Source of the DNA: Paracoccaceae bacterium
GTDB taxonomy: Bacteria > Pseudomonadota > Alphaproteobacteria > Rhodobacterales > Rhodobacteraceae
Length of the DNA: 63,405 nt
Assembly: GCA_002709405.1 (NCBI GenBank)
Contig: PAQV01000059.1
Coordinates: 1-63,405, forward strand
Reading direction: 5' to 3'
This document shows, one piece after another, positions 44,985 to 52,520 of this stretch (its first letter is position 1; each line of letters starts with the position of its first letter). The translations under genes were made by a program, and so were the position numbers. A model generated the notes under the pieces. It searched no databases, was not told where the DNA came from, and saw only the letters and a program-made list of their open reading frames with translations.

Positions 44985-45614
44985 TCAGATAAATGCAGAT
45001 TTCGCCGTCAGCCGCTGCACGATCAGGCGGAAGGGCACCAGCGCGATCAGCGCCAAGGAAAGCTTCACCCCCCAGTCGGCCACGGCCAGCGACACCCAAA
45101 GAGGCGCGACAGGTCCGCTGCCCAGCAGCGGCAGGGCTTCGTTCGCCCAGCTAACGTCATTGGCCGGTTCCATCGCGCTCAACGCGGCCGAAAAGGCGAT
45201 GGTGAAGAACAGCGCGGTGTCCAGCGTCGCCCCGATCAGGGTCGAGGCCAGCGGTGCCTGCCACCAGGCCCGGCCCCGCAGCGCGGAAAACACCGCCACG
45301 TCGACCAGTTGCGCCGTCAGGAACGCCAGCCCCGAGGCCACGGCCACGCGCAACGTCACCAGCGGCCCGTATTCGCCCATGATCTGGGTGCCCACGAAGG
45401 AACAGGCCACGCCCACGGCAAAGCCGGCCAGCACGACCTTGCGCGCCTGCGCCGGCCCGTAAAGCCGGTTGGTCAGGTCGGTCACGAGGAACGCCAGCGG
45501 ATAGGTAAAGGCCCCCCAGGTCAGCCATTGGCCGAACAGAACCTGGACCAGGATATTCGAAGCCACCACGATGGCGGCCATGGCCAGGATTCCCGGCCAG
45601 AGAGTACGTGTCAT
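44985..45614 (-). CDS. Queuosine-precursor transporter (VUT/YhhQ family)
   Basis: This 209-residue inner-membrane protein has about six hydrophobic segments, with the family segments AFTYPLAFLVTDLTNRLYGPAQARKV and LIGATLDTALFFTIAF. YhhQ proteins import preQ0/preQ1 for queuosine synthesis; queG at 4799-5839 shows the organism finishes this pathway. The ATG at 45612-45614 begins MTRTLWPG; the longer frame is unlike the family. The arfB leader lies downstream on the same strand. Confidence 0.9.
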   Translation of the reverse strand: MTRTLWPGILAMAAIVVASNILVQVLFGQWLTWGAFTYPLAFLVTDLTNRLYGPAQARKVVLAGFAVGVACSFVGTQIMGEYGPLVTLRVAVASGLAFLTAQLVDVAVFSALRGRAWWQAPLASTLIGATLDTALFFTIAFSAALSAMEPANDVSWANEALPLLGSGPVAPLWVSLAVADWGVKLSLALIALVPFRLIVQRLTAKSAFI

Positions 45615-45746
45615 ATCTAGATGCCCGTTTTGACAAGGTTGCGGCGACTTGTTCCGCCGCATTCGCAGCGGATGGGCGCGCTTATCGGCTTCGCCCCCCC
45701 GATGCAAGACCTCCAAGATGCAAGTCACTCGGGGGCCCGCCCCGCC

Positions 45747-45814
45747 CTGCTGCTTCTTTCTCTTCTCAAGTACCCCGGGGGAGTCCTTCGCAGAAGGACG
45801 GGGGCAGAGCCCCC
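45747..45814 (-). repeat. Full copy of dispersed repeat (copy 6)
   Basis: Read on the minus strand it has GGGGGCTCTGCCCCC, GTCCTTC/GAAGGAC, TCCCCCGGGG, then TACTTGAG and AAGAGAAAGAAGCAGC. Its first half is translated as the last residues of the upstream esterase-like protein; the TGA stop lies inside the repeat. Confidence 0.82.
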
Positions 45815-46731
45815 TCCACCCGGCCCGGTTCCGGTACGCGGTACTCGACGATCTCGCTCCGCTGGAACCAGTTCTGGTTGTCGTCGGCGATCATGCTGGC
45901 CACCAGTGCCCCATCACCGTCCCGCCACACCGACAGCCCTTCCAGGTTGTCATGCACGCCCGGCCCGGTCTGCATCAGCCGCTCGACCACGCCGCCCGCC
46001 AGGGGCAGGCGCATCAGCCGAGACTGAAAGCCCAGCGGGCCAAAGCTGCGCAACAGCACGTACAGCTGGCCCTCCAGGATATCCGCCCCGACCGGCCGGA
46101 ACCCGCCCTGCGCGGGCAGGTGGAAGGCCACCGACCAGCTGTCGTCCTGCCGGCGGTAGACCGGGATGCGCCCGTCCCGGGCCGGCGCATTTTCCGGTAT
46201 CGTGTAAAGCGCGCCCTGTTCGTCCACGGCCAGGGCCTCCAGGCTGCCGTTCACCGGCATGCCCTCGAACTCGCGCACACCGGGCACGATCGTCGGCACC
46301 CCGTCGATGCGGTCGCGGCATTCGACCCGGGCGATGTTCTCGAACGAGATGCAGATCCGGCCATCGGGCAACAGGGCCAGCCCCTCGGAATCGGTGCGCT
46401 CTCGGGGCAGGGCTGCGCCGTCCGTGCCCAGCAGCCGCGCGCTTTTCCAACCCTGGGCCCCGATCAAACGCCCGTCAGCCTGCCGCTCCAGCCGGACGCG
46501 GGCCGAGCGGCCCCGGTCGGTGATCAGCAGGGCCGAGCCTCCGTCCGGCGCCATCGCCAGCCCGGAAAAGCCGCCGAACCACTTGCCCGGATGGGTCAGG
46601 GTCAGGCTTCCGATCAGCTGAGCCGGCGGGTCGGCCCGGGCGGGCTGGGGAAGGCTGGCGAGGGCGGCCAGGGCCAAGGTCAGGGTCAGGGCCAGAATCT
46701 GGGCCAGCCGGGCCGCGGCACGTGTGATCAC
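45766..46731 (-). CDS. Exported esterase-like/phytase-family beta-propeller protein
   Basis: This 321-residue protein has a signal peptide (cleavage near ARADP) and a beta-propeller of the esterase-like activity of phytase family: FGGFSGLAMAPDGGSALLITDRG, RTDSEGLALLPDGRICISFE, GSLEALAVDEQGALYTIPE and DNLEGLSVWRDGDGA. The catalytic activity and substrate of such proteins are not established. The start is GTG at 46729-46731. The C-terminal residues GALPPSFCEGLPRGT are encoded by repeat copy 6. Confidence 0.86.
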   Translation of the reverse strand: MITRAAARLAQILALTLTLALAALASLPQPARADPPAQLIGSLTLTHPGKWFGGFSGLAMAPDGGSALLITDRGRSARVRLERQADGRLIGAQGWKSARLLGTDGAALPRERTDSEGLALLPDGRICISFENIARVECRDRIDGVPTIVPGVREFEGMPVNGSLEALAVDEQGALYTIPENAPARDGRIPVYRRQDDSWSVAFHLPAQGGFRPVGADILEGQLYVLLRSFGPLGFQSRLMRLPLAGGVVERLMQTGPGVHDNLEGLSVWRDGDGALVASMIADDNQNWFQRSEIVEYRVPEPGRVEGALPPSFCEGLPRGT

Positions 46732-46777
46732 CTGGATGCCACCGCTGGTCGGGCAAGGGACAGGATCGGGATCAGGA

Positions 46778-47677
46778 TCACGAGGGGTTCAGCACGACCG
46801 CGCAGGCCTGCGGCAGGTCGGACATGACAAAGGTGCGCGGATGGGGCTGGGGCACCCGCCGGGGCGCATCGGGATCGCGCGGCTTGGGCGGCTGCGGATT
46901 GACGATGTTGTTCACCCATTGCTGGGCCTCGTCGCAGCCGTCTCCGGGCGGGGGGGCGTCCTGCTTGACGCAGCCGCTGGCCCGGCGGGGGCATTCCAGC
47001 CGCACGTGAAAGTGGTAGTTGTGATAGCCCAGGGGCCGGATCTTGCGCAGCCAGCGCCGGTTGCCGGTTTCCTGCTTGCACAGCTGCACCTTGACGCCGG
47101 GCGACACGAATATCCGTTCGACCCGCCGGTCCTTGGCCGCCTCGCGCAGGATGCGGAAATGCGGGGTGCTCCAGTTGTCGTTGACATAGGCCTCGTTGCC
47201 CGTGGTCACCGAAATCGACGAGATGTTCTCGCGGAACTGGCGCGACAGGTTCAGCCGCGAGGCCGGCAGCATCCAGATGTCCACGTCCAGGCCCATCTGG
47301 TGGCTTCGGTGGCCCGAGGTCATCGGGCCTCCGCGGGGCTGCGAGATATCGCCCACGTAAAGCCCCTGCCACCCCGGCTGTTTGGCGGCGAAGGCCGACA
47401 GGTTGCGGATGTAGTCGATCGTGTCGGCATGGCCCCAGTTGCGGTTGCGCGACAGGCGCATGGCCTGCCAGGTCGGCCCGGTTTCGGGCAGCTCGACGCC
47501 TCCGGCCAGGCAGCCCTTGGAATAGAAGCCGAAGGGTTCGGACAGGTGGGGGGAGCCGTCGGTCTTGGCTCCGAACAGGTCCTTGGCCAGGGCCTGGGCC
47601 GCGCCGGGGCCGGCGGTGCCCAGGGTCAAGCCGGTGAGGGCGGCAAGAAACAGAAGGATCGTTAAGGGGTAACGCAT
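46778..47677 (-). CDS. mepA: Penicillin-insensitive murein DD-endopeptidase
   Basis: MepA is a periplasmic zinc LAS-type peptidase that cleaves D-Ala-mDAP cross-links in peptidoglycan. The 299-residue protein has a signal peptide, the metal site SGHRSHQMGLDVDIW, and the second motif NYHFHVRLECP, plus paired Cys residues. The ATG at 47675-47677 lies inside the end of the MFS gene (16-bp overlap), so the two are probably co-translated. Confidence 0.93.
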   Translation of the reverse strand: MRYPLTILLFLAALTGLTLGTAGPGAAQALAKDLFGAKTDGSPHLSEPFGFYSKGCLAGGVELPETGPTWQAMRLSRNRNWGHADTIDYIRNLSAFAAKQPGWQGLYVGDISQPRGGPMTSGHRSHQMGLDVDIWMLPASRLNLSRQFRENISSISVTTGNEAYVNDNWSTPHFRILREAAKDRRVERIFVSPGVKVQLCKQETGNRRWLRKIRPLGYHNYHFHVRLECPRRASGCVKQDAPPPGDGCDEAQQWVNNIVNPQPPKPRDPDAPRRVPQPHPRTFVMSDLPQACAVVLNPS

Positions 47678-49029
47678 GGATCGGACTCTCGGCTGTGTGA
47701 ATCTCCGTCGGGCTTGACCCATTTCAGCAGGATCAGCCCGGCGAGGAAAAGCACAATGAGCGGGCTCACGCCGATTTGCTGGCTGTGAGACAGCCAGGTG
47801 ACGATGCCGATGGCCAGGGGGGCGAGGAAACTGGTGGACTTGCCGGCCAGGGCGTAAAGGCCGAACGCCTCGGTCATGCGGCGCGGGTCGGCCTGGCGGA
47901 CCATCATCGTGCGGCTGGCCGATTGCAGGACGCCCCCGGCCGCCCCGATCAGCGCGCCCATGGCGTACATGGCGATGTCGGGCAGGGGCGATCCGTCGGG
48001 CACGGGCAGGCCGAAGACCCGGGTGGGGCTGACGAAGATGATGGCGATGGCCACAAGGGTCAGCACCAGGATGCAGACGGTGATCACCGGCCTGGGGCCG
48101 AAGCGGTCGTCGGCATGGCCGCCCAGCCAGGCAAACAGGGCTCCGCAGATGATCGAGGCAATGCCGAAGATGCCCACGTCGACAACCGTCCAGCCCAGCA
48201 CGCCCGAGGCATAGATGCCGCCAAAGGCGTACATGCCGTTCAGCCCGTCTCGGTAGAACATCGATGAGCCCAGGAAGGCGAAGAGGGACGGTTTGCGGGG
48301 CAGGCAGCGGATCGTGCCCGCCACGTCGCGCAGGGCGGCGCGCAATGCGCCCTTCGGGGCCTTGCGCGGGGCCGGGTCGCGGACCCACAGGAAGAAGGGC
48401 ACCATGAACAGGATGTACCAGAGCGCGGTCAGCGGGCCGACAAAGCGGGTGCCTTCGCGGGCGTCGGGGTCCAGGCCCAGGGCGGGGGCGCGGCCGACGA
48501 AGGTCCGCCCGGTCTCGGCGCTTTCGGCGAAAAAGACCAGCATGACGACCAGGGCGACCAACCCGCCGAGATAGCCGAAGGCCCAGCCGTTTCCGGAAAT
48601 CCGGCCGATTTCCGAGCGGCTTCCCAGGTCCGGCAGCATGGAATTGGTGAAAATCGTGGCGAATTCCATGCCGATCATGCCGATGGCAAAAAGGACGAGC
48701 GTGCGCACCAGGTCGAATTGGCCGGGGGCGGCAAACCAAAGGCCTCCGGCCCCGATTATGTAGAGGGCAGAGAACACCCAGACCCATCGCAGCCGGTTGC
48801 CGGACAGGTCGGCCATGGCCCCAAGCACCGGGGCCAAGAGGGCAATGACCACTCCGGCGGCGCCCACGCCAAAGCCCCAGGCCGATTGAGCGGTCGACCC
48901 GTCGCCCAGTAACTCTCTGATGTATGGGGCAAATATGAAGGTAACAAGCAACGTGTTATAGGGCTGGCTGGCCCAGTCAAAGAAGTACCAGCCCCATATT
49001 CGCCTGTTCTTGGCGCGGATGTCCGTCAT
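47662..49029 (-). CDS. MFS transporter, UMF1 family
   Basis: This 455-residue inner-membrane transporter has about twelve hydrophobic segments. The start (RRIWGWYFFDWASQPYNTLLVTFIFAPY) and the conserved Asp in FDWA are typical of the UMF1/Atg22-like group of the major facilitator superfamily. The substrate is unknown; distant relatives export amino acids. The ATG at 49027-49029 has AGGCA upstream. It precedes and overlaps mepA. Confidence 0.9.
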   Translation of the reverse strand: MTDIRAKNRRIWGWYFFDWASQPYNTLLVTFIFAPYIRELLGDGSTAQSAWGFGVGAAGVVIALLAPVLGAMADLSGNRLRWVWVFSALYIIGAGGLWFAAPGQFDLVRTLVLFAIGMIGMEFATIFTNSMLPDLGSRSEIGRISGNGWAFGYLGGLVALVVMLVFFAESAETGRTFVGRAPALGLDPDAREGTRFVGPLTALWYILFMVPFFLWVRDPAPRKAPKGALRAALRDVAGTIRCLPRKPSLFAFLGSSMFYRDGLNGMYAFGGIYASGVLGWTVVDVGIFGIASIICGALFAWLGGHADDRFGPRPVITVCILVLTLVAIAIIFVSPTRVFGLPVPDGSPLPDIAMYAMGALIGAAGGVLQSASRTMMVRQADPRRMTEAFGLYALAGKSTSFLAPLAIGIVTWLSHSQQIGVSPLIVLFLAGLILLKWVKPDGDSHSRESDPCVTP

Positions 49030-49184
49030 TGCCTGATCTCGTTTGATGTTCTCGTTATGGCAACGAAATTCGCTTAACCGCAAGAGCTAGTTGGATTGCG
49101 ATTGCGTCAGGTCTTGCTCTGGGGGGATGGCGCGATTAGGTGCTAGGGGCCGATTTTTGGATACGGAAAGAGGAGATTGGTAAG

Positions 49185-49472
49185 ATGATGGCGATCTATG
49201 GGCCGCTGCAGCTGATCCTGAGCGTGGTGTATTTCATCATGATCGTGCACATCATCATGAGCTGGCTGATCAACTTTCAGGTGCTCAATACCCGGCAGCC
49301 GCTGGTCTACCAGATCTGGTCGGGCCTGAACCAGCTGCTGGAACCGATCTACCGGCCGATCCGGAACATCCTGCCCAACACCGGGACGCTGGACCTGGCC
49401 CCGCTGGTGGCCCTGATCATCGTGATTTCCCTGCGCCAGTACGTGCTGCCGACGATCTTCGGGTTCTATTGA
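49185..49472 (+). CDS. YggT-family membrane protein
   Basis: This 95-residue protein has two hydrophobic segments with the family motif SWLINFQVLNTRQPLVYQI and LEPIYRPIRNILPNTGTLDLAPL. YggT proteins are linked to osmotic tolerance and cell division in some bacteria, but the mechanism is unclear. AGGAGA precedes the ATG pair at 49185/49188. An AT-rich inverted repeat follows before recQ. Confidence 0.9.
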   Translation: MMAIYGPLQLILSVVYFIMIVHIIMSWLINFQVLNTRQPLVYQIWSGLNQLLEPIYRPIRNILPNTGTLDLAPLVALIIVISLRQYVLPTIFGFY

Positions 49473-49490
49473 TCCGGCGCGGCCTGGCCG

Positions 49491-49511
49491 AGAAAATTCG
49501 TCGAATTTTCT
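49491..49511. terminator. AT-rich inverted repeat between yggT and recQ
   Basis: AGAAAATT-CGTCG-AATTTTCT is an 8-bp perfect inverted repeat in a very GC-rich setting, 19 bp after the YggT stop. It could be a weak terminator with A/T tracts on both sides, or a protein-binding site. Confidence 0.45.
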
Positions 49512-49619
49512 TGTCCGCGCGGGGGGGCGGGCGGTCGGCCTGGCGTGACCGGGCTTGTTCACCGAATCTTCATCTGCGATGATTCACCTAAAGAGCAGGC
49601 AGTACTTCCGAGGTAGACC

Positions 49620-51665
49620 ATGACCGGCGCCCTTCCGTTGTTGCGCGACGTTTTCGGATTCGATGCGTTCCGCCCTGGACAGGAAGAGATCGTCTCGGCC
49701 GTCGCATCGGGTGAAAACGTGCTGGCCATCATGCCCACCGGCGGGGGCAAGTCGCTGTGCTACCAGTTGCCGGCCCTGATGGGCGAGGGCGTGACGCTTG
49801 TGGTGTCCCCATTGATTGCCCTGATGCGCGACCAGGTCCGCGCGCTGCAGGAAGTCGGTGTCGCGGCGGGCGCGCTGACCTCGGGCAATACCGAAGAGGA
49901 AACCGCCGCCGTGCAGGAGGCGCTGCGCGAGGGCCGGCTGAAACTGCTGTACATGGCGCCGGAACGGTTGGCCTCGTCGGGGGCGGTTGCGTCGCTGCGC
50001 CGGGCGGGCGTGTCGATGATCGCCGTGGACGAGGCGCATTGCGTCAGCCAGTGGGGCCATGATTTCCGGCCCGACTACCTGGCCATCGGCGCCTTGCGCC
50101 AGGCCCTGGACGTGCCCCTGTCGGCCTTCACGGCCACGGCCGATGCGGAAACCCGGGCTGAAATCGTCGAAAAGCTGTTTGCCGGGGGTGCCGCGCCGCG
50201 GCAGTTCCTGCGCGGGTTCGACCGGCCCAACATTCACCTGGCCTTCGGGGTCAAGAACCGCCCCCGCCAGCAGATCCTGGAGTTCGCCGGGGCGCGGCGG
50301 GGCCAGTGCGGCATCGTCTATTGCGCGACCCGGGCCAAGACCGAGGACCTGGCCCGGGCCCTGGATGTCGAGGGGCATCCGGCCGTGGCCTACCACGGGG
50401 GCATGGATCCGGCCGACCGGCGGGCGGTCGAGGCGCGCTTCGCCCGCGAGGACGGGTTGATCGTGGTGGCCACCGTGGCCTTCGGCATGGGGGTCGACAA
50501 GCCCGACATCCGCTGGGTCGCCCATGCGGATCTGCCGAAATCCATCGAGAGCTATTACCAGGAGATCGGCCGCGCGGGCCGCGATGGCGGGCCGGCCGAG
50601 ACGTTGACCCTGTTCGGCCCCGAGGACATCCGCCTGCGCCGGGCCCAGATCGACGAGGGGCAGGCGCCGCCCGAACGGCGGGCGGCCGATCATGCCCGGC
50701 TGAACGCCCTGCTGGGGCTGGCCGAGGCTCTGGATTGCCGGCGCAAGGCCCTGCTGGGCTATTTCGGCGAAACCGAGGTGACCTGCGGCCAGTGCGACAC
50801 GTGTGACCGGCCGGCCGAGACCTTCGACGGCACCACCCCGGTGCGCATGGCCCTGTCGGCGATCCTGCGGACGGGCGAGTATTTCGGCACCGGGCACCTG
50901 ACCGACATCCTGCTGGGCAACCTGACCGACAAGGTGCGGGATCGGGGCCATGACAGCCTGCCGACCTTCGGCGTGGGCACGGCCTATGACAAGCGGCAGT
51001 GGCAGGCGATCTTCCGGCAGATGATGGGTCGCGACCTGGTGCGGCCGGATCCGGAGCGCCACGGGGCCCTGCGGATGACAGAAACCGCGCGACCCATCCT
51101 ACGCGGCGAACAGGACATCACCCTGCGGGCCGACAGCGTGAAGAAGGCGGTGTCCACCCCGGCCGTGCGAGCGATGGTGTCGGACGAGGATGCGCCGCTG
51201 TTCTCGGCCCTGAAGGCCAAGCGCCGGGCGCTGGCCGATGCGGCGCAGGTGCCGGCCTATGTCATCTTTACCGACAAGACCCTGATCGAGATGGCCGAGG
51301 TGCGGCCCGAGACCCTGGACCAGATGGCCGGGATCGGCGGGGTCGGGGCCAAGAAGCTGGAGCGCTACGGCGCCGATTTCCTGGAGGTGATCCGGGGGGC
51401 TTCGATCGATGCCGTCCATCCCGCCCGGCGCAAGCTGGCGGCGCGGGGGACGGGGGATGTCTTTGACCGGCTGCAGGAGGCTCAGACCGGGTTGGTGCGC
51501 GGGTCTGACGGGACGGAAAAGCCGCTGAGCTGCTCGGCCGGCGAGCTGGCGAAGGTGGCGGCGATGCGCTCGGGCGACGAGGCGTCGTTGGAGCGGTTGC
51601 TGGGCGCGCGCAAGGCGGAACGGTTCGGGGCGGCTTTCCTCGACGTGTTGCGTGACGCCGTCTGA
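49620..51665 (+). CDS. recQ: ATP-dependent DNA helicase RecQ
   Basis: RecQ is a 3'-5' helicase acting in recombination and fork repair. The 681-residue protein has helicase motif I (MPTGGGKSLCYQLPAL), DEAH box (VDEAHCVSQWGHDFRPDY), motif VI (YYQEIGRAGRDG), the zinc-binding RQC segment (GETEVTCGQCDTC), the winged-helix region (FGVGTAYDKRQWQAIFRQMM) and a C-terminal HRDC domain (YVIFTDKTLIEMAEVRP). Length is a little above that of the E. coli protein. A peroxide-stress gene follows. Confidence 0.96.
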   Translation: MTGALPLLRDVFGFDAFRPGQEEIVSAVASGENVLAIMPTGGGKSLCYQLPALMGEGVTLVVSPLIALMRDQVRALQEVGVAAGALTSGNTEEETAAVQEALREGRLKLLYMAPERLASSGAVASLRRAGVSMIAVDEAHCVSQWGHDFRPDYLAIGALRQALDVPLSAFTATADAETRAEIVEKLFAGGAAPRQFLRGFDRPNIHLAFGVKNRPRQQILEFAGARRGQCGIVYCATRAKTEDLARALDVEGHPAVAYHGGMDPADRRAVEARFAREDGLIVVATVAFGMGVDKPDIRWVAHADLPKSIESYYQEIGRAGRDGGPAETLTLFGPEDIRLRRAQIDEGQAPPERRAADHARLNALLGLAEALDCRRKALLGYFGETEVTCGQCDTCDRPAETFDGTTPVRMALSAILRTGEYFGTGHLTDILLGNLTDKVRDRGHDSLPTFGVGTAYDKRQWQAIFRQMMGRDLVRPDPERHGALRMTETARPILRGEQDITLRADSVKKAVSTPAVRAMVSDEDAPLFSALKAKRRALADAAQVPAYVIFTDKTLIEMAEVRPETLDQMAGIGGVGAKKLERYGADFLEVIRGASIDAVHPARRKLAARGTGDVFDRLQEAQTGLVRGSDGTEKPLSCSAGELAKVAAMRSGDEASLERLLGARKAERFGAAFLDVLRDAV

Positions 51666-51715
51666 GAAACGCCCTATCTTGTGGCCCGTATGAATGATTG
51701 AGACGGGAGCAGCGG

Positions 51716-52501
51716 ATGCTTGTGGTGATTTCCCCGGCCAAGCGGCTGGATTGGACCGAACGCTCGGTCGAGGTGACGAAGCCCGAGTTCGAGGCCGACG
51801 CCCAGCGGCTGGCCAAGACCATGCGGAACCTGACGCTGAAGGACCTGAAGGGCCTGATGGGGCTGAGCGACGACCTGGCCCGGCTGAACCGCGACCGGTT
51901 CAAGGCGTTTTCAGAGGCCCCCGGGGCCGACGATCTGCGCCCGGCCGTGCTGTGCTTCGCGGGGGACACTTACCAGGGGCTGGATGCGGGGTCGCTTGAG
52001 GGCGACGAGATGGCCTGGGCTCAGGGACACCTGCGCATTCTGTCGGGACTTTATGGCGTGCTGCGTCCGCTTGACGCCATCCAGGCCTACCGGTTGGAGA
52101 TGGGCAGCCGGCTGAAGACGCGGCGGGGCAAGTCCTTGTACGACTACTGGCGGGACGGGCCGGCGAAGGCCTTGAAGGTGCAGGCCGAGGCCTTGGGCAC
52201 CGATACGCTGGTGAATTGCGCCAGCCAGGAATATTTCGGGGCGGTGGATCCGAAGGCTTTGGGTCTGCGGATCATCACGCCGACCTTCCTGGAGGACAAG
52301 GATGGCGAGCAGAAGATCGTGTCGTTCTTTGCCAAGCGGGCGCGGGGCAGCATGGCGCGGTTCGTGATCCAGCACCGGCTGACCGACCCGCTGGGGCTGC
52401 GCGATTTCGACTATGGCGGCTATCGCTATGACGCCGAACAATCGGCAGCCGATCGGCCGGTCTTTGTCCGGCCATACGAGGCCGCGGGCATGGCGGCCTG
52501 A
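51716..52501 (+). CDS. yaaA: Peroxide stress protein YaaA family
   Basis: This 261-residue cytoplasmic protein has the family segments MLVVISPAKRLDW, CFAGDTYQGLDA, ILSGLYGVLRPLDAIQAYRLEMG and IITPTFLEDKDGEQKIVSFFAKRARG. In E. coli YaaA lowers free iron during peroxide stress; the molecular activity is linked to DNA binding. GGGAG precedes the ATG at 51716. It follows recQ by 50 bp and converges on a hybrid kinase gene. Confidence 0.93.
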   Translation: MLVVISPAKRLDWTERSVEVTKPEFEADAQRLAKTMRNLTLKDLKGLMGLSDDLARLNRDRFKAFSEAPGADDLRPAVLCFAGDTYQGLDAGSLEGDEMAWAQGHLRILSGLYGVLRPLDAIQAYRLEMGSRLKTRRGKSLYDYWRDGPAKALKVQAEALGTDTLVNCASQEYFGAVDPKALGLRIITPTFLEDKDGEQKIVSFFAKRARGSMARFVIQHRLTDPLGLRDFDYGGYRYDAEQSAADRPVFVRPYEAAGMAA

Positions 52502-52520
52502 CCACGCGCCCGGGCAGCGA

